Below are positions 46,112 to 58,125 of a DNA stretch of 64,000 bases, piece after piece; the stretch's first letter is position 1, and each line of letters opens with the position of its first letter. The DNA is from Adiantum capillus-veneris (lineage: Eukaryota > Streptophyta > Polypodiopsida > Polypodiales > Pteridaceae). The notes under the pieces were generated by a model, which saw only the letters and a program-made list of their open reading frames with translations, ran no database searches and was not told the origin of the DNA. Location of the stretch: positions 33,498,558-33,562,557 of the forward strand of contig CM043946.1 in NCBI GenBank assembly GCA_014529385.2. The letters run 5' to 3'. Both the position numbers and the translations under genes were made by a program.

Positions 46112-47677
46112 ATGTTATATTAAAAATCTTCAAAAGGCCAAAATGACCTATGAGACCAAACCGGTACAATCCTGATGAATCTGATATAGTGTCAAGGTAT
46201 TGTCTGCATAGCTCACACCTTACCATCAATGTACTCCAATCATTCTCGTGAGTGACTTCAACATTGACGCTAACGCTCTAAAACTATGAATACATTACTC
46301 TTACTAACTTTCTTTGAACATTCAATTTAACAAAAAATACTACAATCTACCATTCTATTTTAGACCAGATTTGGTCTGCTCCAACATCAAATAGGAACTA
46401 ACTTCACATTTTGGTAAGACAATTCCACTATATACTTACTGCTTCCAATGTCCTAAACATCCAATCCAAATCCTAAAATAATATGAGCTATAAGCATTTA
46501 TTATACAAACTCCTCGCCATAACCCCCACAATCTTCACTCCATTAGGAGCCTTTGTGATCCTTCACCTTGTTTGAAAAACTAGTCTTGCTTGCTGGGCCT
46601 TGCTATATAACATCTATAGAATATAACAGGATATAAGCAAATAAACATTTAGCATCTAACAAGACCACATGCATTGGCTACCAATTGTATGCAAAGAGTT
46701 GCGTGTGTAATCACCGTGTAGATCTTTATCGATATCGAATGTATAGTTCTGAAAACAATGTCCAAGTAAACCGAACCAAAGAAAGTAACGTGCAAAATTC
46801 TAAAACAAGCAAATGGATAAAGCATCAATGAACTGCAACAAGAAATGAAGTGCTTTACTGACATGCAATGTTGTACTGGTGATTTTTAATTGTCCAATCT
46901 ACAGACAGGTATTTGAGTCAAGCTACAAAAAAACAATGTGAATAGTTAAACATTACATCTTGAAATAAAACATCACAGACTGAAATTGAAAAGTATACAA
47001 TGCACATCATGTAGAAGTGCCATACAAAAGTATGGTGGAGAGTTTGCATTGTGATCTCTCCAAAAATTATAAGAAACGAAAGTTGTGTCCTGCCCCGTAG
47101 CGTTTATGTGTAGCGCCAAGCAAATGCATAGACATGGGAAATTGGATGCGGATAATGGACCTTGCAGTGTTGTCGAACCGGTGTCGTGCTTGTGCAATCA
47201 AAATGTCAAGTGTTGTGAATATATATCCTCTTTGCCATACACAAAACACACATTAAGACAAATACGGTGGGTATATGCATACTCTCTTACGTTCCTTTGT
47301 GATGTTCAATATCTAATTTTATGATCTATGTCAAAGGTCCACTACATAAAGAGTTGTGGATGCTTTTCTACAAGCGTCTTGCAAACCATACTTAATTAAA
47401 ATTTGATTAGAGAAAAGTGGCTTGTCTGTTGACTATCGCTCATAGTGGGCTTGTTCTGGTCTATTTTTTTTACTGAGTACAACTAGCAGCAATATTTTAT
47501 GATCATGTTTGTGTGGGTGGACACATACTCTCTTACTCTCCCTCCCTGCCCCCTTCTCTCCTCCTTCTCCACTCTCTCTCTCTGTCTCCCCCACTACCCC
47601 CTTGTCTCCTCCCATGTTCCTCTCTCTCCCTCCCCCCTCTCTCTTTTCATCCTTTGCTTCCTCACGCAACAGCTACC
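46111..47677. other. gene-free stretch, CT-rich at its end
   Basis: No gene recognised. From 47528 to 47660 the plus strand is strongly CT-rich and could be a leader for the candidate exon at 47678. Confidence 0.4.
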
Positions 47678-48064
47678 ATGGTGCTCAAGGACATCACAAA
47701 TCGTATGCATACATATTTGCTTGTTCGCAACGTTTGCACCGAAGGCCGCACGTGAGGGTGATCAGAGGTCATCCCAAGAACGTGGTACCATCGGTGAGAT
47801 GAATGTTGATGGTTCTTCAATATCTTGCCAATACCATCACATATTTGAATAAAACACCCCTTTATGCAAGGTAACAATATATTTCTTACTTTTGATTGTG
47901 TTCTTCTTATCATAAACTTTGAAGTCTAAGGTGTTGCCTCTACTTGTTTTGTAGTGCTTGGCACAAAGGTTGCTTTTATGCACAAATAGTGAAAGGTTGC
48001 AGGTTAGAGAGGCCAAGTGTCACCACTTTTCCTCTAAAACGGTCTTCTTTGTTACATCTTGCAG
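47678..48064 (+). CDS. tentative spliced gene fragment, unknown function
   Basis: After a CT-rich leader, ATG 47678 opens MVLKDITNRMHTYLLVRN and reaches a GTGAGG donor at 47752. The acceptor TTGTTTTGTAG ends at 47954. Joined in phase 2, the second exon (47955-48064) stays open (AWHKGCFYAQIVKGCRLERP and on) to a further GTAGGT donor at 48065. Both junctions keep the frame, which is more than chance would easily give, but the peptide is only about 61 residues and no third exon was found. I do not recognise the family; an OB-fold like start is conceivable but not claimed. Confidence 0.25.
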
Positions 48065-49335
48065 GTAGGTGCTTCAAATCCATGCTTATTAGGGATGGTA
48101 ATCTCATCCTAATGTATATTTTAGGATTATTTATTTCCAGTTAGATAGAAATACTTGCAAATTTGTACAACATATACTTAACAAGTGTTTTTATTATACA
48201 ACTTGCAAATGTTGAATTCATACATGTTTTTGTTACAAGGTGACCTCTTGCTATGCTAGTTGAGTGGCGTTGTTTGCAAGAATGGCTCAAGGAACTGACA
48301 TAATATGAAGCTTTTACGGTGGCACAAAGCTCTCCTCAGTGGCAATGTGGCTCCCACTACACCAAAAATCATTATGCTAACATGGAGAGATCCCTAGTAG
48401 GACAATGCAAAAACTTTTCATCAACAGCAACACACCCTTTCCTAACATGAGGACACTCCTACCAAAGATATTTTTATGTGATAGGTCACCCCATGAGCAT
48501 ACCATGTCATGGAATGGATGTAAGAACTATGACCGCACTACTCCTTGGAAGTTGTTCACAGATGTATGTTTATCAAAGTTAATGAGAAGAAATTTGGACT
48601 TTTTTGCTTGTTGATGTGTAAGAACACTCTAGGTCTACCATATTTTAGATTGTTTGATAAGTTAAATAAGATTTTTAGTCATTTAAAGTGTAAGTTTGTT
48701 ATTGTTTGGTAAGATTGTACATGAGAAGACATGATAAAGTATAAGAGATCTTGACGGAATAAACCTCGATTAGATTCCTACCATGCACTTGTGACACCAG
48801 ACCTCTCCTTGAACCCTTTGATTTCTATTGTTGTGGGAAGTCCAAGGGTAGTCTATTTTCAAATTTTTAGAAATAACTTTTTTTAAAAGGAAATTTTGGT
48901 TATTTTAAAGTTTGTACACAGTGTAGGAGTTCATTCTGATTGTTTTCTTTCAGTTTCAATTTTTTATCGAGGGCACTCCTTGGAAGCCACTTTTGAAGGC
49001 GTTAGGATGAGATTTTGAGAAAGTTTTGTATGTAGGAAATACAGTCCTTAACACAATAAAAAACATTGGCTCTTTGAGTATTTTCAGATTCCATGGTTTT
49101 AATGCTCATTCGAGCCCGTAGATTAAGAAAAAAGTAAGAAATGTCTGTTTTACATCATTTTTTAAGAAATTGCCAACTTGTACGTTGATTTTTGGAGAAT
49201 CCGAGTAGGATATGATTTTTTTGCATCACACGATGATCGAAGAGGGCGACAAGATGAACAAATTTATGTGAGACAAGCCTAAACAGATTCGGAGCCAATT
49301 GAACACTAGAAGCTCTTGAAAACAGCTTAAAAGTT
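48065..49335. other. gene-free stretch
   Basis: AT-rich, no repeat or coding structure recognised. Confidence 0.4.
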
Positions 49336-49940
49336 CAACACTTGTGGCCCCTCATGTTGAGGGTCCCTCGGGCCCTAAAATGACAAGTATAGGCTTTTTT
49401 TAATGCATGAGATAGAATTGGGCAGTTTAATGTATTCATAGCAAACTTACCCCCCCCCCCCCCCAATGGCAAATAGCTAAACCTTGTATCATGCCATGCA
49501 TTAACAAAAAGCTTGTACTTGCCATTTTAAGGCCTCAGGGACCCTCAGTAAGAGGGGCCACAAGGGCGCGCAAATTGGCCATCCAAAATTTTTGGATGGC
49601 CAGTTTGCGCGCCCTTGTGGCCCCTCTTCCCTAGGGCCCTAAAATGACAAGTATATGCTTTTTTTAATGCATGGACATGAGATAGAACTGGGCAGTTTAA
49701 TGTGTTCATAGCAAGCCCCTCCCCCCCCCCCCCCCCCACACACACAAATGACAGATACCTAAATCTTGTATCATGCTTATCAACCATTTTTTACCTCCTT
49801 GTGTCCATCCCCTGTTCTTGGAAATATCTTGGCCCCTATTTATCCCTCGATGGCCATTCTGCGCATCGTTGTGGTCCCTCTTGTTGAGGGTCCCTGGGCT
49901 TCAAAATGACAAATAGGGGCTTTGTTTTAATGTATGGCCA
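49336..49940. repeat. nested direct and inverted units with hairpin and poly-C runs
   Basis: A unit containing CCCTAAAATGACAAGTATA followed by GAGATAGAA(T/C)TGGGCAG occurs at about 49343 and 49620, and diverged at about 49880. Its inverse lies at about 49478-49565. The arms 49550-49588 and 49590-49628 form a near-perfect hairpin with a one-base loop and one mismatch. Poly-C runs (49450-49464, 49721-49737) follow two of the direct units at the same relative place. Confidence 0.85.
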
Positions 49941-52265
49941 TGAGATAGAGGTGTAGTGTTTGATGTCCAGAGTATTCACTATGTAAAATTTTCCTATATC
50001 ATGTGCGTTCACCACAATGGATTGAAAGTAGCCCTTATAGGCCTTACCTACACATGTTTCTGTAACTTTACAAGAATATAAATTCCCTTCTGTTGAACAC
50101 ATGTGTTATGTTACATATACTTTAGTGAACTCCCAAGGTCAAAGGCCTCACAAATTTTGTGCACTCAGAACATTTAGCACTAGAAATCAACCAAACAAGG
50201 AGCCAATGTTTACTTCCTTGTGTTCACCTCGTGTTCTTGGGAATGTTTTGGTTAAGCCATTTCTTTGGTATTTGAAACCACATGTGACCCCTATTGTTAT
50301 AGTATCCAACCAAAGGTTTCTTGATTAGCAGTTATATAGGTTCGAGTGATACATATCTTCTATGTTAACAATGCATGTATCTATAATTTATGTTTACACT
50401 TTCTCTATCCAAATGAGCTACATAGTAAAAATCGAATCCGCAATTCAACAATTAAGTTCACAAGGTGATAGCTATTGGTATGATCTTTAGCAATACCAAA
50501 TAAATAGCTACCAATAGCGAATGAATAGGGATATTTAAGAAGGTTTGATACCAAAAACTTATCAACACTACTCAAAAAGGTGAAAACTCAAAGGCTTTAT
50601 AATATATATGATGAAACAAGAATCAATAATAAGTCACCCCTATATATCTACACCTCCATCTCAAGTTGTCATTTCTCTAAGTCAAGCTTGGCATAGGCAT
50701 AGTATGGAAACAATAACATTTTGGAAAGCAAGAATTTAGCTTTCTCAATTTTTGAAATGTTGCTATTGATATATATTCAACATCCCCAAACGAGGACATC
50801 TTGACAAAGGTTATGATCCACTTTAATAAGAATAACCATTAGTGATTAAACTTTTAAATCAAAATATTGCATGAATTTCTTCATGGTGGAATGATTAAGA
50901 CTTGAGGCTTCAAACATCTTACAGGCAAATCAAAACATCCATAAAAATCAATAATATTTCTCAAATCTGTATGAAAATTCAGTAATCTAAATTAAATACT
51001 CTCACTCAGTGCGACACCATTTAACAAAAAGAAATATTTATATTGCATTTATAGAGGAATCCAGCATCATAAAAATAATTACAAACGGAGACAATGTTGT
51101 TGCTGTTAGGCTTCTCTTACAAGTATTTGTCTTTCTCATCTAGAGATTCATATACACGAGTATTTGTGTGTCTATGACACTAGGGAAGATAGTAGTACTA
51201 TAGGGATGGCTTTTCTAAGAGCTCCTAGAGAGTACCTATTGGTTCAAGATTCTACAAAAATCCTACTATTCTTATCAAAATCTTTTAACATGGTAGTGAA
51301 AGGTTCCTCACGGAACAAAAATAGGGTGATTTCCATCTCTGCACATGGTTGCTTGCTCATGTCCTCTCAAAAAAAGTTGACTCTGTAAGTAAACAACAGA
51401 TTATGTGAGCACAAAGTTATAAAGTACAAAATGATATCATTCTGATAATCTAATGACAACTATGCAAAGAATAAATTATAAGAAAAATCTTTGATGACTC
51501 TCCATAGATAACACAACTTACTTACATTGTGAGACTCAATCACATGCTACAAAACTATAGATGGCGCACCAAAGCCATCAACAAAATAGCACCACCCAAT
51601 GTTATGAGGTGTGAAGCCTAAATATTGAAAGCCATAAAGAGGTTAATTCCCTCCAGCATGATAAACTTAAAGATGGAGATGATCTTAAGCTTTGAATGTA
51701 AGCTACAAGGGTAGTTCTCTCACCATTCTATCTTTATGTTGGAGATGAATCCTTACAATGCCCATGCACTATTCACACCTCCTGTTCTTGTGGTATGCAA
51801 GTCATGTGAGTTGATGTTTTTTCCACCTTCGGGAGTAGAGGTTTCCATGTAGTGCGAGTGAATGAAAGTAGAAGGAGTAGAATCTTGTTTCATGCTGTAA
51901 TGGAGGTGAGAGAAGGGAGAGGAGCTAGCTTGGTGTGAAACTATGTGGTGGACAAGGGGAAGCTGAGATGGGGGAGAAGCTTGCTTGGTGCTACAATGGA
52001 GATGGGAGAAAGCTTGTAGAGAGATAATGCTGGACTATAGGGGGTACATGTGGTTGTTGTTGCAGCCATGGAGAGCTTGGAAAAGGGTTTGTAGAGAGAG
52101 AAAATCACTTTTTAGCTAAAATAGGTTTGGAAAAACTTTGGAGGGTGGAAAATGATGTTTTGAATTTTTTTGGAAAAAAATTAATTTTTTGGAATTTTTA
52201 GTGCACGTTTTTTACTTTTGGAGGTCAAAAATACTTTTTTGACCATGAAATAGGTTGGGGACCTT
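49941..52265. other. gene-free stretch
   Basis: Mostly AT-rich. Open frames are short and lack features. G-rich purine runs near 51860-52100 carry repeated GGAGATGGGAGAA/GTTTGTAGAGAGA phrases. No function assigned. Confidence 0.4.
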
Positions 52266-52269
52266 TTAA

Positions 52270-53578
52270 CACTAGAATGGTAACAGGACACTTTTGTGTC
52301 TTGTTAAGTGACCATTTTGCTTGAATTATTTGAAGAGTATGAAAATGAATTTCTAGGTGCTATATATCCACAAAGTTGCCTTATGAGTTGAAAAAAACTT
52401 AGCATTTTTTTTGGAGTATCGGTCTCACCATTAACCTTACTCTTGCACAACATTTTTGAACCTAAACTGTGTGAAAAAACGGGTCCTGTTTTTGGCTTTT
52501 TTTCAATTTTTGGCAACTATACCACTCTAAACTTCATGTTTGTGAGGTTTAGATGACTAGAGGTTAGACCTTCATAGTTCTCAACATGTTTTCATGCTTG
52601 TAAGGAGAGCTAAGTGTTAAAATTGAAAGTTATGAACAATTTACAAGAATTGCATAATCCTGTTTTTTGGCAAAAATTAGCACTTTTATGATTTTCCTGG
52701 TGGCTTTCTTGATAGCCAAATTCAATTTTGATTGTGTAAGTGTAATGTATAACATAAAGCTAATCTTCCTTGAGTTTTGGGGGACCTAATATGCTGTATA
52801 GCATATTATATGATGATGGTTGAGTTTTTTGATTGTTGACATTTTAGAGTAGTAAGTATAACTTTCTCAATATTGCTAGTTTCTTAAGCCAATTGTGTGT
52901 ATTTTGTAGATAGTAACCATATCTAATCACAAACTACAAACTTGGCTAGATATTGAGTAGTTTCTATGGGTTTCTAGATGTCATAATGCTAAACCCAATT
53001 TTTTCATGTTTGCTGTATTTAGCACTTTATCATTGCCCCCAAGGTTCCAATTGTAAGAAATCCATTATCCTTTCGACATGCTCTATGGCTCCTTTTGAAT
53101 CCAAAGGCCCAAAGGGAACTAAGAAAACATGTATATAGTATCTGTATTGAGCGTGACTATAGAAACTTTGATGATAGGTCTGCAAAATGGCAAAAATGCA
53201 ACTTTTTTGTACCTATTTCTTTTGCCCAAAAAAAAAAAGTGAGGTAAAAGTAACCATATTTTTTGGTCACCAACCCATTGAAGTTAACGGGGCATTTTAT
53301 CTCATGTCCTACAAAAATCCCCACTCTTATTTATATGCAATCAACCGTAAGAAATTGCTATTTTGGGCAAAATGCACTGGTCCATCAACTTTGGAGGCTT
53401 GTAGTGACCAAGGGATGAGAAAAATTACAAGTTTCTCATTTTTTCCATATGTAGTAGTTATTGAACTATAAGCTCATGAAAGGATTTTTCAAAATGAATG
53501 GATCTACTATAGTTTTGGAATTTTTTCCCAAAACCTTGAAAGGACACTTTTATATCCTGTGAGGTTACCATTCTAGTG
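52270..53578. mobile_element. piggyBac-like non-autonomous DNA transposon
   Basis: The element begins CACTAGAATGGTAAC (52270-52284) and ends with its exact reverse complement (53564-53578). It is flanked on both sides by TTAA (52266-52269 and 53579-53582), the target duplication characteristic of piggyBac elements; terminal repeats starting CACT are known in that superfamily. Behind the termini, GGACACTTTT (about 52286) and GGACACTTTT (53542) recur near each end. The 1.3 kb interior has only short frames (for example 53187-53471) and no recognisable transposase, so it would depend on a transposase from elsewhere. Interior borders with other repeats were not seen. Confidence 0.7.
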
Positions 53579-53681
53579 TTAAGGAGGGAAAACTTGAAAT
53601 TTAAAATTTTTTGAAAAATTGAAATTTTTAGTGTATTTTTAAATCCGGGCCAAAAAGTGGGGGAACAGAGGTCAAAGTGGT

Positions 53682-53695
53682 CCCCCCCCCCCCCC
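53682..53695 (+). repeat. C14 homopolymer
   Basis: 14 consecutive C followed by CT-rich sequence, 100 bases beyond the piggyBac-like element. Confidence 0.9.
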
Positions 53696-53884
53696 TCTCC
53701 CCTTTTCCCCTAGCCACCTCCCTTACCTTCTCACTAGGTAAGAGGCCATTAAGAGGTGTAAGGCTACTTTGTCCCCCTACTTTTTTGAGGGTATAGAGTG
53801 TGTCCACCACCCTCTTCCTATTGGCTGGCCTCTAATTAATCTTAATTCCAAAGGGCCCCTAGAGGGTTCATATTTTTCCTAATG

Positions 53885-54019
53885 GTGCAAAATGAAGTTG
53901 TTGTTTATTGATTCAAGAGATGAGCTTTAAGTAGCTCTACAACCTTGCTCCACAGTATGTGGGATAAATCCACTCTCCTCTCCTTGACTCACACCTTAGG
54001 ACAAAGATCACACTTTACA
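53885..54019 (-). repeat. partial LTR of the gag-only element
   Basis: Matches 56731-56865 with a few differences. On the minus strand it begins TGTAAAGTGTGA. The rest of this LTR is missing. Confidence 0.9.
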
Positions 54020-54065
54020 ATCCTCCCCTTGAGGTTTGGACTAAGACAAAATACTGAAGATGCAT

Positions 54066-54230
54066 GATCCACACAGGCTAACAAAATCCACATAGGATGA
54101 TGATATCCGCACAGGAAAATAAAGTCCACAAAGGATGGTGATATCCACACAGGATGGTAAAATCCACACAAGAAAGATCCACAAAGGATAGTGATGTCCA
54201 CACAGGATGATAAGCTGGTATCCGCACAAG
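54066..54230. repeat. 19 bp tandem repeat, about eight copies
   Basis: On the minus strand the unit is ATCCTGTGTGGATATCACC with variants of 16-19 bases. It lies between the gag frame and the PPT. Confidence 0.9.
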
Positions 54231-54266
54231 AAAAAGCCCTCCCCTACAAGTAGAGAGTCTGCATCT

Positions 54267-55162
54267 TTAAAATGGGTCTTCCCAAACACTACCTTCGTCT
54301 TTGTCCTTTTTGTCTTCTACTATGTGAGTTGATCCTCTGTCAGGTCTCTTGCCTTCGTTGCTTTTGTTGTTGCTTCTACTGTTGCTACTTTCTCCACTGC
54401 TACTACCTCTACTTGAGTAGCACCGAGAAGGAGGGTGTCCCTTCCTACCACATTTGTTGCAAGGTTTGTTTGTGTAGCAATCTTTCGCTACGTGTCCCAT
54501 TCTTCCACATTCATAATACTTTCTTCCATTTGTTGATGTTGATGGGTGAATATCTTCCCCTTGAAGATGTTGCAATAAAAACTCCTCCTGGTGAGGTGAG
54601 TGAACCTCTTTGCTTTCTTTCTTCTGCTTGGACTGAGTTGATGACATCTTGGAATGGTGGTGCTGGTTCTTTTTCTTCAAGAATTGTGACTAAGTGGTCA
54701 TAAGAAGGTGGAAGTGCACTTAAAAGTATGGCCACTTTGTCATCTTCTGGTACTTCAAGTTGGATGTAAGTGAGCTGTGTGACAATGCTCTTAAGCTTGT
54801 TCACTAGGCTAGCAATGTCCTCCCCTTCAATCATAGTAACTTTGTAAAGCTGTCTTTTAAGACTAACTTTGCTTCTTTTGGCCCTAGCTCCAAAGTTACT
54901 TTCTAGGACATGCCACGCTTCATGTGCATGCTTACATTCATCTATGAAATACACGTAGTTGTCATGCAAGGAAGTGATGATGATTCCCAATTCTTGTTCG
55001 TCTTTGGTCAAATTTTGTGCACTTGCTATGAGTGTAGATGCCCTAGTGTGCACTCCATCGGGTTCGGCTTGTTGCTCTAAGGCAGTGCTAATGATAGACC
55101 ACAAACATTTGCCAAGTGTGAAATCCCTCCCCATTGAATTTCTCTATTCCCTTGTCCCCCAT
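54267..55162 (-). pseudogene. Copia-type gag (UBN2-like) with zinc knuckles, frameshifted
   Basis: ATG at 55162 begins MGDKGIEKFNGEGFHTWQM, the usual Copia Gag opening, but the frame is lost within about 25 codons and the conserved LWSIIS region continues in another frame (55134-54511) through SLHDNYVYFIDECKHAHEAW, SLKRQLYKVTM and LLSALPPSYDHLVTIL. A second shift near 54520 leads into the zinc-knuckle region: YYECGRMGHVAKDC, where the first Cys is Tyr, then CNKCGRKGHPPSRC, which is intact. The C-terminus is Ser/Asn-rich and then acidic. Gag forms the particle and packages RNA. Two shifts and a lost zinc ligand mean it is dead. Confidence 0.85.
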
Positions 55163-55300
55163 TTGTGCCAATAGAGGGGTCTTAGCTTAGGAGACTCTCC
55201 TAGCCAGTGTCTGCCTCTTTACACGATGCACAATTGATGATAGAAAAATTTAATTTGCAAAATTGTGCTTGGTTGCAATAATTTTAAGGGTTCATTGTAA

Positions 55301-55321
55301 GAGAGAGAGAGAGAGAGAGAT
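55301..55321. repeat. (GA)n microsatellite
   Basis: Short GA tract in the leader of the gag-only element. Confidence 0.9.
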
Positions 55322-55589
55322 CCCTCTTTTAGTGAAGCCCCTCTTCACAGGGAGGTAATGCTCCTTTGGATGCTTGGTGATGCTTTGAAGAATTTTGATG
55401 AAGCCTTTTGAAATTCGCCTTTGGTTGCTTTATTTCTTCCACTTGGAGTTCTTTGATGCCTTTGAGGCTTTGAAAGTTTTCGGTTGCGTTGCTCCAGTTT
55501 GGTGGGAGCAGGGCCTTGAGCAAGCTTTGGGCCTCTTAGAGATGCTCGACAGCAGGCTGTGGGAAAGGGGGCTTAAAAAAGCCTTAAAG

Positions 55590-55990
55590 TTTTACCTTGG
55601 AGCAGCGCGGGAAACGAGGCCAGTGAAGCCCTTGAGGCCCTTGAGGCTCGCTGTGTGAAGCGGTGCCCAACAGGGGTCGGGTAAGCCGTGGGAAATAAGG
55701 CCACGGAAACGGGCACGCGGGGTCAAGCTGGGCAGGCTCCGGGTAGTCGGGGGGGCAGCGTCGGGCAAGCGCGGGCACGGTCGGGCAGGCGCGGACAGTC
55801 GGGCAGGAGTGCCGGGCAGCGGGCAGAAAAAGCGCATGGTGCCTGTGGGAACTCCCTCTTGCGGACCCGAAATGCGGATTTCAAAGGATCTTGGCGCCGT
55901 CTTGAGGTCCGCCTTGGGCGCCTTAGTGTGCGTGGCCCCTTGTGGGTTTGACTTCGCCAAAAGTAGGTTGTTCCCACCACGTGGGCTCAC
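55590..55990. other. GC-rich island with GGTCGGGCAGG-type repeats
   Basis: Strongly GC-rich compared with all neighbours. Around 55730-55815 the phrases GTCGGGCA and GCGCGGAC recur. Open frames exist in several overlapping frames on both strands, which is what GC-rich sequence produces; none has a recognisable domain. It lies in the leader between PBS and gag and may be captured foreign or host sequence. Confidence 0.6.
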
Positions 55991-56530
55991 AAGGAGGGTG
56001 ATGGTGTGGGAAAAAGTTGATGAGCATTGAATGCTCTCTTAGGCACACACACACACACACACACAATGCCCTTGTGGCTTTGTTCTACAGAAAATTCCAG
56101 AGATTGAGCAAAACTCAATTGGGACATTAATCGTTGAGTTTTAACTCAAATTAGGCATTCTTCGGCTCAATTGAAAGCTCTTGAGAAGGGCTTGTAGCAC
56201 ACACAAGTAAGGAAAGGGAATGGAAGCTAGAAAAGGATATTCTGCTTGGGAAAGAATCACATTATTTGAGTGGAGCACCGTGTAATAAGTGGCCTAATTA
56301 ATGATGCAAGAAGCTCTATCCGTTCTTTCTTATTCCAACAATGGTGGTAGTGGCACTTCAATAGTACGTATCCATCACTAACGGAGCTCAAAAGAATAGA
56401 ATGTAATTAGTGTTGAGCATGATAAGCAATAAAAGAGAAAACTTAATGGATCTAGCTAGTGATAATTAAGGAATGCTAATCGTACAAACATGCAAATGCA
56501 TAATAGAAAACCTAGCTAGCATAACCTAAA

Positions 56531-56542
56531 GCTCTGATACCA
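56531..56542 (-). other. primer binding site, initiator tRNA-Met
   Basis: TGGTATCAGAGC on the minus strand, two bases inside the 5' LTR of the gag-only element. Confidence 0.95.
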
Positions 56543-56544
56543 AA

Positions 56545-56865
56545 TGTTAGGAATTGGATCGTGCTAGCTATGGTGGATGAAAGAGAAACATGGTGCAAAG
56601 TGTGCGAGTGTGTGTAAGCAAGGTTATCACTCAAGTGAATTAGGTTCCAAGATAGGATTAGCTTGGACTCATAAACACAATCTTGAGTATTGACTTAGCT
56701 TAGCACAAGATCACCATAGACAAGCATGTAGTGCAAAATGAAGTTGTTGTTAATTGATTCAAGAGATGATCTTTAAGTAGCTCTACAGCCTTGCTCCACA
56801 GTACGTGGGATAAATCCACTCTCCTCTCCTTGACTCACACCTTAGGACAAAGCTCACACTTTATA
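56545..56865 (-). repeat. 5' LTR of the gag-only element
   Basis: 321 bp. On the plus strand it begins TGTTAGGAATTGG. The outer end reads TTTATA where the partial partner has TTTACA, so the terminal CA has mutated. Confidence 0.85.
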
Positions 56866-57171
56866 GGCACTATGTCAATATGTGAAAGAGTAAGAAGGAT
56901 ATCACTATCGGTTATGACAATATGTCAGGGGTCCATGTGAGGCATGGTGACATATTCAAGCCAATAGTGATTCCAATGCATTTTGATGCAGGCATAAGAG
57001 GGAAAACATATGTCAAAGTAGGCTTGCAGTAGTTTGATTTATAACCAAAATGGACTAAATTGTAGCAAAGCGTGGATGTGCATGTCCATATAGCCATAAG
57101 GATTGAGTACAATCCATCAAATGGATGGTGGCAAAGACAAACTCACAAAGGAGAAATGGTGGCAAGATGAT

Positions 57172-57257
57172 AAAGTTTGTGTTCGTTACTTATCAAAGAT
57201 ACTATATTGAGATCAAAGTTTGTGTTTGTTACTTATCAAAGCTACTATATTGAGATC
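57172..57257. repeat. 43 bp tandem duplication
   Basis: AAAGTTTGTGTTCGTTACTT or a one-base variant starts at 57172 and 57215. Confidence 0.95.
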
Positions 57258-57806
57258 AAGATGTACATAGTGTGAGCAAGGTTTAGAATATTCTTGGCAT
57301 TGCATAACATGTGTGAATTAGATAAGTTGGTGGGAATCTAGGGTCTGGATGTTTCACGAAGTATCATCGCTTGTGACTTATTGCATGCCTAAAAAAGAGT
57401 AGAACGCTAAACTCTAAAATTGAGATATGAATCATATAAAACAATATGCTATTCATAGATATTGACAATATAGTAACAGCATGCAACCCTCTAAAAATAC
57501 CAATTTCTATGGCATATCTTCTTTCTTTACTATTAAACTTAAACAAAATAATTGACAAGTTTCATAGTGGTTCTTATAAAAATACGGAGACATGTTTTTC
57601 TTTTTTTGCATTACCCATGAACTTATTGCAACAGTGTAAAGCGAGAGCATAGGGAAATAGCATGCATTAGCCCCTTGGCATTGACATGATACACACCATC
57701 AAAAGCTTACTTGGATACCAAAACATGGCCTCTTTATCACAAATGTAGTAACTGCCCATGCCAAGCAAGGTGCTCACATTGAAGCAATCACTCCAACACT
57801 TTTGGG

Positions 57807-57824
57807 GTGTGTGTGTGTGTGTGT

Positions 57825-57860
<36 letters not shown>
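57807..57860. repeat. (GT)n(GA)n microsatellite
   Basis: GT tract then GA tract, orientation opposite to those at 58037 and 58465. Confidence 0.95.
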
Positions 57861-57865
<5 letters not shown>

Positions 57866-58033
57866 TATTCTCTTTCTCATAGAGATTTAAACTAATGCTC
57901 ATAATTTCTTATTTATATTCTCTCTCTCAAAGAGTCTCAAAGAGTCTCAAAGAGTTTTAAACTAACATTCATAATTTGTTATTTGCTATTCTTTTGATTA
58001 TAGAATTTTAAACTCTCATAATCTGTTATTTGC

Positions 58034-58036
<3 letters not shown>

Positions 58037-58123
<87 letters not shown>
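58037..58123. repeat. (CT)n(CA)n microsatellite
   Basis: About 22 CT units followed directly by about 21 CA units, the longest compound tract of this kind here. Confidence 0.95.

Positions 58124-58125
<2 letters not shown>

Larger units (their letters stand above)
53885..56865 (-). mobile_element. gag-only Copia-type LTR element (TR-GAG-like)
   Basis: On the minus strand the order is: LTR 56865-56545, initiator-Met PBS 56542-56531, a 1.4 kb leader, gag 55162-54267, a 19 bp tandem repeat, a PPT (AAGGGGAGGAT), and the remaining 135 bp of the second LTR (54019-53885). There is no protease, integrase or reverse transcriptase between gag and PPT, so it is non-autonomous. TR-GAG elements in plants have this layout. 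The distal part of the second LTR is lost, so no target duplication can be checked. Confidence 0.8.
56866..58036. other. gene-free stretch
   Basis: Holds the 43 bp duplication at 57172-57257, a GT/GA tract at 57807-57860 and a short AGAGTCTCAA repeat near 57930. No gene recognised. Confidence 0.4.

Noticed and set aside
55592-55990. Overlapping frames of 73-132 residues in the GC-rich island
   Set aside because: Several frames on both strands are open at once, typical for GC-rich DNA with few stop codons; none has a known motif.
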